A stretch of 29,575 nucleotides of DNA from CAZKYP01 sp964556885 (GTDB lineage Bacteria; Planctomycetota; Phycisphaerae; Sedimentisphaerales; Anaerobacaceae), in NCBI GenBank assembly GCA_964556885.1, contig CAZKYP010000012.1, positions 1 to 29,575 of the forward strand, written 5' to 3'. Position numbers and translations under genes: made by a program. Every line of letters starts with the position of its first letter. The first letter of the stretch is position 1. The notes under the pieces were generated by a model. The model made no database searches. It was not told the origin of the DNA and saw only the letters and a program-made list of their open reading frames with translations. Of this stretch, positions 1 through 7,147 are shown piece by piece.

Positions 1-208
1 TTTGCATTATTCTTTTTAGCATTATAAAAGCGAATCAACAATAAATTCATTAAAATGATACATTTATACTCAATTCCTGATATCAATTGTCAGCAAACTT
101 GTGATGGCGAAATAAAACAACATAGATGTTTATAAATATCAACACAGGGCTAAATACATCTTAATAATGCCGTTATGTTAAGCTGGGCAAAATGCAAAAA
201 AGAGTATG

Positions 209-236
209 TTGATATTTTGAAACGCAGCGTTTTAAT
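209..236 (+). promoter_or_regulatory. Possible sigma70-type promoter with overlapping near-palindrome
   Basis: TTGATA at 209-214 and TTTAAT at 231-236 are separated by 16 nt, close to sigma70 -35/-10 spacing. The spacer is largely a near-palindrome, TTGAAACGC-A-GCGTTTTAA (217-235, one mismatch), which could be an operator. In AT-rich sequence such matches arise by chance, so this is weak. Confidence 0.25.
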
Positions 237-305
237 CCCAAAAGCCCATTTTTTTCTAATTCAGCCATCAAAAATGACGTATTGTTTATAAAAGGGAGAT
301 ATTAT

Positions 306-343
306 AGGAACATAGGCCAATATTGGCCTATAAGTGCGTTCCT
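306..343. repeat. Perfect 20-bp palindrome with outer inverted arms
   Basis: ATAGGCCAATATTGGCCTAT at 312-331 is a perfect palindrome. It is flanked by AGGAAC (306-311) and GTTCCT (338-343), a further inverted pair with 6 nt inserted on one side only. It lies about 125 nt before the start codon at 455. It has no U-tract, so it is more likely an operator or a cruciform/RNA hairpin in a 5' leader than a terminator. Confidence 0.6.
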
Positions 344-454
344 GTTGGTATGGGTATGTATTTTGCTCTATTATAAATGTTAATGAATCTTCGGGGGATT
401 CTCAAAATTTTGGGTGATAGAAGTACAAACTGCGTTTGAGAGGAGAAAAGTCTG

Positions 455-718
455 ATGGACGAAGCAAACCTGGAGGATAAACTCAACGAACTCGTCAAAG
501 AATTTGGTGATGCGGCCGACCCACAGCAGAGAAAACTTGCTGAGCTTGCCAAACAGGCACAGGCAAACCGTAAAAAGCTTGAGAAAAGCATCAGCACCCT
601 TCAGGAATCTTTGGATTACCTGCGGGTATGTATTAAATACCAGGTCTTCGATCTTGAAGCTACCCGACGGGAAAACGAATACCTCCGGAAACTGTTGGAA
701 GAAAACAACGGTAATTGA
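455..718 (+). CDS. Small coiled-coil protein of unknown function
   Basis: An 87-residue, highly charged protein with no signal peptide or membrane segment, so it is probably cytosolic. From about residue 20 to the end the Leu/Ile/Val spacing and dense Glu/Lys/Arg suggest helices able to form a coiled coil. The most distinctive part is the C-terminal half, with YLRVCIKYQVFDLEATRREN followed by EYLRKLLEE. I believe similar short proteins occur in other Phycisphaerae, but cannot confirm it here. The start is supported by AGGAG at 441-445, 9 nt before the ATG. It stands alone, with a long non-coding stretch on both sides. An opposite-strand frame over the same bases is a shadow. No function is proposed. 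Confidence 0.75.
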   Translation: MDEANLEDKLNELVKEFGDAADPQQRKLAELAKQAQANRKKLEKSISTLQESLDYLRVCIKYQVFDLEATRRENEYLRKLLEENNGN

Positions 719-751
719 CAGTATTACATAAAAGATGATGAAGAAATCATG

Positions 752-776
752 GACCGGCTGTTAATCCCGGCCGGTT
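752..776 (+). terminator. Possible terminator hairpin of the small coiled-coil gene
   Basis: ACCGGC (753-758) pairs with GCCGGT (770-775), with a G-U pair extending the stem, 34 nt after the stop codon. The following bases are only moderately T-rich, so it may be a weak or factor-aided terminator, or simply an mRNA 3' hairpin. Confidence 0.4.
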
Positions 777-929
777 CATGTTTCATTTATACATATCGCT
801 CAATTAATTAATTTTCGAGATAAATAGCCTGCCGGGGTACTTTTCTGAGCCCTGATATCCGCAAAAGGCGGTTAAAACCTCAAAAAGACACACACGCGGC
901 ATTTTATAACTCTTATATAGTGATTCTTC

Positions 930-959
930 TTGACGAAAACACTGTTAATTTGATATAAA
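930..959 (+). promoter_or_regulatory. Good sigma70-type promoter driving the small-RNA candidate
   Basis: TTGACG at 930-935 and TATAAA at 954-959 are separated by 18 nt, a near-consensus housekeeping promoter and the best-looking one noticed in the window. Transcription would start near 965-968, immediately before the hairpin unit that ends at 1034. Confidence 0.5.
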
Positions 960-965
960 TTAACA

Positions 966-1034
966 TTAAGGAGTATGCACCTGTATTGGTGTGCAGCCGC
1001 GGGAAAAGTCGTTTCAGGCAGGTGCCTCTTTTTT
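966..1034 (+). ncRNA. Candidate ~70-nt small RNA or attenuator
   Basis: The unit starts just after a near-consensus promoter and ends with an intrinsic-terminator shape: GCACCTG (977-983) pairs with CAGGTGC (1019-1025) and is followed by a U-tract at 1027-1034. Within it, TGCACC (976-981) can pair alternatively with GGTGTGCA (988-995), using a two-base bulge, so two mutually exclusive folds are possible. The next gene begins 220 nt later. This fits either a free-standing small RNA or a leader with regulated termination. It matches no riboswitch or RNA family I recognise. Confidence 0.42.
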
Positions 1035-1142
1035 GTTGAATTAATCCGAAGCCGGTTACAGCATTATACGTAAATCAGACCATCGAAAATATGCTTTGGA
1101 TTGAGGATTTATACCTTTCGTTTTTTCGTATGTATTTTGATG

Positions 1143-1151
1143 AAAGGAGGT
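1143..1151 (+). promoter_or_regulatory. Orphan Shine-Dalgarno sequence in leader (copy 1)
   Basis: A consensus AAAGGAGGT lies 113 nt before the ATG at 1256, which has its own GGAGG site. The only short frame it could serve starts with TTG at 1154 and has 13 codons. The same arrangement occurs before the paralogous gene at 3051, so this is unlikely to be chance. It may mark a leader peptide, a ribosome standby site or a target for an anti-SD-like regulator. Confidence 0.45.
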
Positions 1152-1255
1152 GGTTGCATTTCATAAAATCAACATGGTCGCATGTTAGTTTTTAATATCG
1201 AAGAAATAATATTAATCTTAACGTTTGCGATTACAATTTTTGAAGGAGGTTTATT

Positions 1256-2875
1256 ATGAGTAAAAGGTTGTTTTTTATTATTTCTTTTCTTTTAGTGTCG
1301 AGCCTGATTTTGACGAGTAATGCCGGGGCCGGGCTTGTCGGCTGGTGGAAACTCGATGATGGTGCCGGTACAGTTGCCACGGATTCTGCCGGTGATTATG
1401 ACGGGACCTTGATTGGAAATGCGGCCTGGGTTGATGGTATGCTGGGTGGAGCGCTGTCGTTCGATGGTGATGGTGACTATGTAGATTGCGGGAACGATCC
1501 GATATTTAATCCTTCGGGCAGCTTCGGTATTACGCTTTGGGCATACATTGCAGACTGGGGTACGGGCTGGGCGCATTCCATCATTGGCAAGGGTGGTGAT
1601 CAGGATAGAGGCGGCTGGTCAATACGAAGATACGAAGATGAAACCCTGTGCTTTACGACGGCAGGTGTTGCGGGAGTAGGTATTGTTGCGGAACAGAATG
1701 ATTGGACTAACATGAACGGTAACGCAGTACCGCCGCTGGACGAATGGGTGCATATTGCCTGCGTATATGACGTCAATAACATGACGTACATTTATTTTAA
1801 TGGAGAAGTTGACAAAGAAAGAGCCGCTACGGGGACAGTAGCACCTACCGACGGTAATCTGTATATAGGTACCAGAGGCAATAGCGCCGGAGATGGACCG
1901 GATGACTGGGCATCTTCTTATTTTACAGGTATGCTCGATGATGTTCGTTTCTATGACCATGCGATAACCCAGGCGGATATCAAGCTGATTATGGAAGGCG
2001 GGCACGCAATACCGCAGACCCTGGCTTCAAGGCCGATACCCGCTGATAGTGCTGCAGATATACCGAGAGATGCGATTTTGAGCTGGAGATCAGGCGAATT
2101 GGCCTTGGCTCATGATGTGTATTTTGGGACTAACTTTGACGATGTCAACCAGGCCGGACCGGCCGATCCTCGCGGCGTACTTGTCGGCCAAAACCAGGTC
2201 GATACAACTTATGATCCTCCCGGACTTCTTGACTATAACCAGACTTATTACTGGCGCGTAGACGAGGTTAATGATACTAATCCGGAAAGCCCGTGGAGGG
2301 GTAACGTCTGGAGCTTTACGGCGGCTAATTTCCTTGTCGTGGAGGATTTCGAAGACTATAACGACTATGCACCAAACGAAATCTGGAACACGTGGATAGA
2401 CGGATATGGTGTCCCGACCAATGGTGCCACGTCGGGTTATCCCGATCCTGATTTTAATGCCGGAGAGCATTTTATGGAGACGTCTATTGTTCACAGCGGT
2501 GCCCAGTCGATGCCGATTTTTTATGACAACGGTGCGGGTCTGTCCGAAGTGACAAAGACGCTGACCGATGGGCGTGACTGGACCCGCGAAGGTGTTGTGA
2601 CGTTGATGCTGTTTTATTATGGCGATGCGGCCAATGCCGCCGAACAGATGTATGTGGCTCTAAATGGTAACGCAGTTGTCAACAACCCTGATGCTAATGC
2701 AGCTTTGGTTACCGAATGGACACCGTTGTCTATTCCGCTGCAGGACTTTGCCGGTAAGGGTGTGAATCTGGCTAATGTCAGCTCGATTTCTATTGGTTTC
2801 GGCAACAAGGCTAATCCTGTTGCCGGAGGCTCCGGCCATGTGTTTGTCGACGACATCCGCCTGTATCGGCCGTAA
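1256..2875 (+). CDS. Secreted LamG-domain binding protein
   Basis: A 539-residue exported protein. Residues 1 to about 25 form a signal peptide (MSKRLFF, hydrophobic core, then SNAGAG). Residues about 28-245 are a LamG/concanavalin-type fold, opening with GLVGWWKLDDGAGT and ending with DDVRFYDHAIT, as in carbohydrate-binding LamG domains. Residues about 257-355 form an Fn3-like module (HDVYFGT, YYWRVDEV, WSFT). Residues about 358-539 form a C-terminal domain beginning VVEDFEDYNDY and ending DDIRLYRP. There is no catalytic domain, sorting signal or membrane anchor, so a binding role for polysaccharide or glycoprotein is inferred. The start is backed by GGAGG just before the ATG. The C-terminal domain and the 3' flank are nearly repeated in the gene at 3051, pointing to duplication followed by swapping of the N-terminal domain. 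Confidence 0.85.
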   Translation: MSKRLFFIISFLLVSSLILTSNAGAGLVGWWKLDDGAGTVATDSAGDYDGTLIGNAAWVDGMLGGALSFDGDGDYVDCGNDPIFNPSGSFGITLWAYIADWGTGWAHSIIGKGGDQDRGGWSIRRYEDETLCFTTAGVAGVGIVAEQNDWTNMNGNAVPPLDEWVHIACVYDVNNMTYIYFNGEVDKERAATGTVAPTDGNLYIGTRGNSAGDGPDDWASSYFTGMLDDVRFYDHAITQADIKLIMEGGHAIPQTLASRPIPADSAADIPRDAILSWRSGELALAHDVYFGTNFDDVNQAGPADPRGVLVGQNQVDTTYDPPGLLDYNQTYYWRVDEVNDTNPESPWRGNVWSFTAANFLVVEDFEDYNDYAPNEIWNTWIDGYGVPTNGATSGYPDPDFNAGEHFMETSIVHSGAQSMPIFYDNGAGLSEVTKTLTDGRDWTREGVVTLMLFYYGDAANAAEQMYVALNGNAVVNNPDANAALVTEWTPLSIPLQDFAGKGVNLANVSSISIGFGNKANPVAGGSGHVFVDDIRLYRP

Positions 2876-2909
2876 TTTTGGGCTGGTAATAGTATGTTTC
2901 GGATTTTAA
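2861..2909 (+). repeat. 3' end and downstream flank shared with the next gene (copy 1)
   Basis: From the last codons through about 34 nt past the stop codon this sequence aligns with 5577-5629, apart from a short insertion in copy 2: shared blocks include CGGCCGT, GGCTG, TAATAGTAT and CGGATTTTA. Conservation into the non-coding flank suggests fairly recent duplication or gene conversion, or a shared 3' regulatory element. Confidence 0.7.
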
Positions 2910-2942
2910 GCTTTTCTTTTCTACGATAGTTTTTGATTGAAG

Positions 2943-2951
2943 AAAGGAGGT
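2943..2951 (+). promoter_or_regulatory. Orphan Shine-Dalgarno sequence in leader (copy 2)
   Basis: AAAGGAGGT sits 108 nt before the ATG at 3051, which has its own AAAGGAGG. As in copy 1, no ATG- or GTG-started frame follows at the right spacing. Both leaders also share CATAAAATCA further down, at different distances from the start codon. Confidence 0.45.
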
Positions 2952-3050
2952 AATTATAACTCGGTCGATAATATCTTGGGAACAGATGTATTATAATTAA
3001 GTGAGGGCATAAAATCATTAACGGTTGTTTATTTTAAAGGAGGACATATT

Positions 3051-5591
3051 ATGTGTAAAAAATTTTATTTGTTTTCTTTTATTCTTTTTTTTGTTCTGGC
3101 AGGTTATGCCTTGGCTCAAGATGCTGAGATTCCGCCGGCGGGAGCTCCGGTGCCGGTAATCGACGGCATCAGAGAAGATGTATGGTCGGCCTCAGAGGAA
3201 CACGAGATAATTAAACTCGATGCGGATAATGCACCTGATTCGGATGCCGATTGTTACGGTATTTGGTGGGCCCTGTGGGATTCGGATTATCTGTATGTAT
3301 TCGTTGATGTCGACGACGAAAGTTTGCAGAACGATTCCGGAGAATCCTGGCAGGATGATAGTATAGAGATTTATATCGACGCCGGCAACGACAAGCCAAC
3401 TTCGTATCTTAGCACGGGAGATGAATACCAGTATCGTGCTGCCTGGAACACTGAGGTTCCCGAGTTTCAGGAATATCACCATGGCAATAGAAGCGTACCA
3501 GGCGTGGAATTCATGGTGACGGAAACCGATAATGGATATACACTCGAGGTTAAATTCCCATGGGAAGCTTTGTATATAGATGGCAAGCCTGGGCTCGGTG
3601 ATTTAATGGGCTTTGAAGTAATGATTAATGATGACGATGATGGTGGCGGCCGTGATACCCAACTCTCCTGGTTTAGTTCAGGCAACAACGCCTGGAATAA
3701 TCCGAGTGTATTTGGGACGGTTGAGTTCGTGGCCGATCTTAAGGCCAGCAATCCGACGCCGCACCATGGGGCCACAGGTGTTAAAAGTACACTGCTGGAG
3801 TGGATGGAAGGAAGAAACGCTGTATCATACGATGTGTACTTCGGTACTAATGAAACGCCGGGTGCGAATGAATTCATGCAAAATCAAACCGGGACGCAGT
3901 ATAGTGTTGCTTCTCTTGAGCCGGCAACCACCTATTACTGGCGTATTGATGTGGTCGAGGCCGGTACTGTGCGCACAGGTGACGTCTGGAGCTTTACCAG
4001 TGCGCCGTTAACGGCATACAACCCTGATCCTTATGATGGTGCTCGATGGATTAATCTCGATACGACCCTAACCTGGAGTGCAGGTATGACTGCACAGACA
4101 CATGATGTGTACTTAGGTACCGATGAGGACGCGGTAGCTAATGCAGATTATTCTTCCGATGAATATCAGGGCAATCAGGAACAGACCGCTTTTGATCCTG
4201 GACTACTTCAGGCGAAAACAACCTACTATTGGAGAATCGATGAAATCGAAAGCGATGGTGTTACAAAGCACAAAGGTGACCTCTGGCGATTCACCGCCCT
4301 CGGTGCGGGTGCAGGTATAAAAGGTGAATACTTTAATAACGTAGACTTGACAGGCGAACCGGTGCTCGTCCGAATAGACGATGTAATAAACTTTGACTGG
4401 GGTCTGGAGTCTCCGGATAGTCTGCTTGAAATAAATAATTTCTCTGTCAGGTGGACGGCTGAAGTAGAAGTGCCATATGCTGATACCTATACATTTATCA
4501 CCAATATCTTTTTATCAGATGGTATCCGATTGTGGGTCAATGGACGTCTGCTTATAGATCACTGGGACGGACAAGAACCATGGGAAAGAAAGGCAACCAT
4601 CGACTTGCCCGCCGGGCAGGCATCCATCAAGGTGGAGTACTTTGATTCCGACCACCGTGCAGTGGCACGTTTAAGCTGGGAAAGCCCGTCCATACCACGA
4701 GAAGTTATCCCGAAAGGTTTGTATTCACTACCGGTAAGGGCTTTGGATGCGAGCCCGACAATAGGTGACGATGAAGTGGTAACTACCCCTGTTCTTCAAT
4801 GGACTCCGGGAGACGCCGCTGTCAAACATGATGTGTACTTCGGTATTGATTATAACGACGTAGCCGATGCTGATATAACAACGCCGGGTATTTATCGCGG
4901 CCGACAGGACCTCGACAATACCACATATAGTCCCCCTGAAGCTCCTCTCCAATGGAACTATACGTACTATTGGCGAATTGATGAAAACCTTGCCGATGGT
5001 TCGATCAACAAAGGAAATATCTGGTACTTTACGACAGGTAATTTCGTTGTAATAGATGATTTTGAGAACTACGACGATTACCCGCCCGATGAGGTATGGA
5101 ACACGTGGATTGATGGATACGAAAATCCGCTTAACGGTTCATCAGCAGGTTATCCTAATCCTGATTTTAACGCTGATGGACATTATCTTGAGGATACGAT
5201 TGTCCGAAGCGGTTTTTGGTCGCTGCCGCTGTTCTATGACAACAGCACCGCTCGACTCTCTGAGGTGACCAGTACGTTTGGTTCTTCCATGCGTAACTGG
5301 ACTGCCAATGATGTTGTCACGCTGACGCTGTTTTATCGGGGCGATCCGAATAACGTGCCTGAACCGGTGTTTGTTGCAGTTGGCAATGCTGTAGTTACTA
5401 ACGATGATGCGAATGCGGCTTTGGTTACAGAATGGACGCAGTGGGATATCCCGCTGGCAGACATTGCTGCTCAGGGTGTGAACCTTTCCAATGTCGGCTC
5501 TTTGAGCATTGGTTTGGGTAATAAGTCTAATCCTGTTGCAGGCGGCTCAGGTGTATTGTACATCGATGATATCCGCCTGTATCGGCCGTGA
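3051..5591 (+). CDS. Secreted CBM9-like / Fn3-like / PA14 multidomain protein
   Basis: An 846-residue exported protein with a signal peptide (about 1-22, ending YALAQ). Domains in order: a CBM9/DOMON-like carbohydrate-binding domain at about 25-225 (PVIDGIREDVW, DDSIEIYIDAGN, LEVKFPWEAL); two Fn3-like modules at about 228-313 and 313-418, each with DVYFGT or DVYLGT and TYYWRID; a PA14 domain at about 423-560 (IKGEYFNNVDLTG, RLWVNGRLLIDHW); a third Fn3-like module at about 563-660; and a C-terminal domain at about 663-846 matching that of the gene at 1256. No hydrolase domain is visible, so it is probably a surface or secreted glycan-binding protein. AAAGGAGG before the ATG supports the start. 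A terminator follows at 5638. Confidence 0.87.
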   Translation: MCKKFYLFSFILFFVLAGYALAQDAEIPPAGAPVPVIDGIREDVWSASEEHEIIKLDADNAPDSDADCYGIWWALWDSDYLYVFVDVDDESLQNDSGESWQDDSIEIYIDAGNDKPTSYLSTGDEYQYRAAWNTEVPEFQEYHHGNRSVPGVEFMVTETDNGYTLEVKFPWEALYIDGKPGLGDLMGFEVMINDDDDGGGRDTQLSWFSSGNNAWNNPSVFGTVEFVADLKASNPTPHHGATGVKSTLLEWMEGRNAVSYDVYFGTNETPGANEFMQNQTGTQYSVASLEPATTYYWRIDVVEAGTVRTGDVWSFTSAPLTAYNPDPYDGARWINLDTTLTWSAGMTAQTHDVYLGTDEDAVANADYSSDEYQGNQEQTAFDPGLLQAKTTYYWRIDEIESDGVTKHKGDLWRFTALGAGAGIKGEYFNNVDLTGEPVLVRIDDVINFDWGLESPDSLLEINNFSVRWTAEVEVPYADTYTFITNIFLSDGIRLWVNGRLLIDHWDGQEPWERKATIDLPAGQASIKVEYFDSDHRAVARLSWESPSIPREVIPKGLYSLPVRALDASPTIGDDEVVTTPVLQWTPGDAAVKHDVYFGIDYNDVADADITTPGIYRGRQDLDNTTYSPPEAPLQWNYTYYWRIDENLADGSINKGNIWYFTTGNFVVIDDFENYDDYPPDEVWNTWIDGYENPLNGSSAGYPNPDFNADGHYLEDTIVRSGFWSLPLFYDNSTARLSEVTSTFGSSMRNWTANDVVTLTLFYRGDPNNVPEPVFVAVGNAVVTNDDANAALVTEWTQWDIPLADIAAQGVNLSNVGSLSIGLGNKSNPVAGGSGVLYIDDIRLYRP

Positions 5592-5629
5592 TTTTAGGCT
5601 GATAATAGTATTGAAATAACGGATTTTAG
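5577..5629 (+). repeat. 3' end and downstream flank shared with the previous gene (copy 2)
   Basis: Counterpart of 2861-2909. The match runs through the stop codon (TGA here, TAA in copy 1) and ends in CGGATTTTAG, with a short insertion after TAATAGTAT. A terminator hairpin follows only in this copy. Confidence 0.7.
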
Positions 5630-5637
5630 TCATTTTA

Positions 5638-5678
5638 GGGCTTATGCCGATAAATTGGTGTAAGCCCTTTTTCTTTTT
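5638..5678 (+). terminator. Intrinsic terminator after the PA14-protein gene
   Basis: GGGCTTA (5638-5644) pairs with TAAGCCC (5661-5667), with inner pairing CCGA/TTGG, and a T-rich tract follows (5668-5678). It separates the secreted-protein pair from the sigma factor operon. Confidence 0.8.
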
Positions 5679-5790
5679 AAAATTGAATTCAAAAATAAAT
5701 TGAAGAAATCGGCACCCTGAAGTGTATATATCTGTGTGAACAAAGAATCCGTACTAACGTTTAAAAAGTCCGATATTGGAGCCAAAGAGA

Positions 5791-6375
5791 ATGCCAGGCG
5801 GTTGTCAGGAAGAAATAACAGCGATAAGGCGTTGTCGTCGTGGCTCAACAGAGGCATTTGAAGTCTTTGTGAACAGGTATATGAAAGACGCTTATTATAT
5901 TGCACTTGGGCTTGTAGGTAATCAGGAAGATGCCCTGGATTTGTCGCAGGAGGCGTTTGCCCGGGCATTTCGAAATATCAAGCACATCAAACCCGACAGG
6001 AAGTTTTTCCCCTGGTTCTATCAGATACTGAAGAACCTGTGTATCAGTCATTTAAGAAAAAGAAAGTACAGACAGACCGCTTCTCTGGATGCGGAAGGCT
6101 GCCCTGAAGCGGCCGATACCGAGGATTGCTTTTCTCCGGAGGCTGTGGCCAGAAGAAATGAAATAAAGGACAAAGTCTGGCAGGCCATCGGCAAGCTGGA
6201 CGAAAAGCATCGCGAAGTAATTATTTTGCGACACTTTCAAAACATGTCGTATGAACAAATCGCTGAGGCCCTATTCTGCAACAAAGGCACCGTGACGAGC
6301 AGGCTGTATTATGCTCGCAAGAGGCTGGAAGAATTATTGGGCACAGGGAAAGGAGGTCTTATAAATGACCTGTGA
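5791..6375 (+). CDS. ECF-family RNA polymerase sigma factor
   Basis: A sigma70-family factor of the ECF type that directs RNA polymerase to a small regulon. With the ATG at 5791 it has 194 residues. Region 2 covers FEVFVNRYMKDAYYIALGLV and the DLSQEAFARAFRNI segment; region 4 contains LDEKHREVIILRHFQNMSY, EQIAEALF and the DNA-contacting helix GTVTSRLYYARKRL. There is no region 3. A TTG at 5776 could extend the frame by five codons, but GGAG at 5777-5780 fits the ATG at 5791 better. The 3' end overlaps the anti-sigma gene by 11 nt, a typical translationally coupled pair. The regulon is unknown, though the envelope genes that follow are likely targets. Confidence 0.92.
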   Translation: MPGGCQEEITAIRRCRRGSTEAFEVFVNRYMKDAYYIALGLVGNQEDALDLSQEAFARAFRNIKHIKPDRKFFPWFYQILKNLCISHLRKRKYRQTASLDAEGCPEAADTEDCFSPEAVARRNEIKDKVWQAIGKLDEKHREVIILRHFQNMSYEQIAEALFCNKGTVTSRLYYARKRLEELLGTGKGGLINDL

Positions 6376-6811
6376 TAATTACAGGGACCTGTTGATGGGA
6401 TACCTTGATAATGAGCTGGACGATGAGCAAAAGAGCCGGTTCGAACAGCACCTGGCCGGATGCAGGGAATGTACTGAAGAGCTGAAAGAGTTCAGGAAGC
6501 TCAAGGCCATAACCGACGAGGTGACTTTGGTTGAGCCTGAAGACAGGATTTGGCAGCAATACTGGGGCGGCGTCTATAATCGAATAGAACGCGGTGTCGG
6601 ATGGATTATGTTTTCTGTGGCCGCTATCATTTTAGCTATCTACGGTGGCTATAAAGCGATAGAAGAAATGATCTTAGATCCGAAAGTAGAAATAATTATC
6701 AAGGTCGGACTTCTGGCGCTTATAGCGGGAATGGCGATATTGCTGGTTTCGGTCCTGCGGGAGAGACTGTATTTCTGGAAGAAAGACCGGTATAAAGATG
6801 TAAGGAGATAG
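6365..6811 (+). CDS. Zinc-finger anti-sigma factor, membrane-bound
   Basis: A 148-residue protein that should hold the upstream sigma factor inactive at the membrane. The N-terminus carries the zinc-binding anti-sigma motif H29-x3-C33-x2-C36 (HLAGCREC) after an acidic helix (YLDNELDDEQ). Two hydrophobic segments follow, about 80-98 (WIMFSVAAIILAIYGGY) and about 114-136 (KVGLLALIAGMAILLV), so the N-terminal domain and the basic C-terminus (WKKDRYKDVRR) are probably both cytosolic. There is almost no periplasmic sensor part, so a signal would have to be sensed in the membrane or by a partner. AAAGGAGGT supports the ATG. The next gene starts 4 nt after its stop. Confidence 0.88.
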   Translation: MTCDNYRDLLMGYLDNELDDEQKSRFEQHLAGCRECTEELKEFRKLKAITDEVTLVEPEDRIWQQYWGGVYNRIERGVGWIMFSVAAIILAIYGGYKAIEEMILDPKVEIIIKVGLLALIAGMAILLVSVLRERLYFWKKDRYKDVRR

Positions 6812-6815
6812 AGCA

Positions 6816-7130
6816 ATGCTTTTATCCACAACAGATACGATTCACGGCAGGAAGATTGTCAAGCATCTTGGGCTTGTCCGCGGCAATACGATTCGTGCCC
6901 GCAATATCGGCAGTGACATCATGGCGAGTCTTCGCAACCTTGTGGGTGGAGAGGTGGAAGAATACACGAAATTAATGGCCGAGGCGCGTGAGCAGTCGAT
7001 AGACAGGATGGTTGAAGAAGCTCAGAAGCTTGGTGCAAATGCGATAGTAATGGTGAGATTCACGACTACGGAGGTTATGCAGAGGGCCGCAGAGATTCTG
7101 GTTTTCGGAACGGCGGTGGTTGTCGAATAA
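6816..7130 (+). CDS. YbjQ/UPF0145-family protein
   Basis: A 104-residue protein matching the whole length of the YbjQ/UPF0145 family (putative heavy-metal-binding domain, pentameric fold in known members). Visible family hallmarks are the STTDTIHGRKIVKHLGLVRG opening, the GGEVEEYTKLMAEAREQSID middle and the GANAIVMVRFTT strand near the end. The biochemical role of the family is not settled. It is packed between the anti-sigma factor and an envelope lipoprotein in the same operon. AAGGAG, overlapping the end of the anti-sigma gene, supports the start. Confidence 0.9.
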   Translation: MLLSTTDTIHGRKIVKHLGLVRGNTIRARNIGSDIMASLRNLVGGEVEEYTKLMAEAREQSIDRMVEEAQKLGANAIVMVRFTTTEVMQRAAEILVFGTAVVVE

Positions 7131-7147
7131 AAAGAAGGCGTAAAGTC

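Larger units (their letters stand above)
1..454. other. AT-rich non-coding region with palindromes
   Basis: No convincing gene is seen on either strand here. The stretch is clearly richer in A and T than the genes that follow. It contains a near-palindrome at 217-235 inside a possible promoter and a perfect 20-bp palindrome at 312-331. It runs directly into the ribosome binding site of the small gene at 455, so it probably holds that gene's control region. No tRNA, rRNA or known riboswitch pattern was recognised. Confidence 0.6.
719..1255. other. Long intergenic region with small-RNA candidate and leader of the next gene
   Basis: This 537-nt stretch has no convincing protein gene. In order it contains a GC-rich hairpin just after the small gene (752-776), a strong-looking promoter (930-959), a hairpin with a U-tract (to 1034), and a leader with a consensus Shine-Dalgarno sequence at 1143-1151 that serves no obvious gene. 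Each is listed separately. Confidence 0.6.

Noticed and set aside
2617..3018. Minus-strand frame of 133 codons over the end of the LamG-protein gene
   Set aside because: It is antisense to the conserved C-terminal domain and its leader; no start signal or domain.
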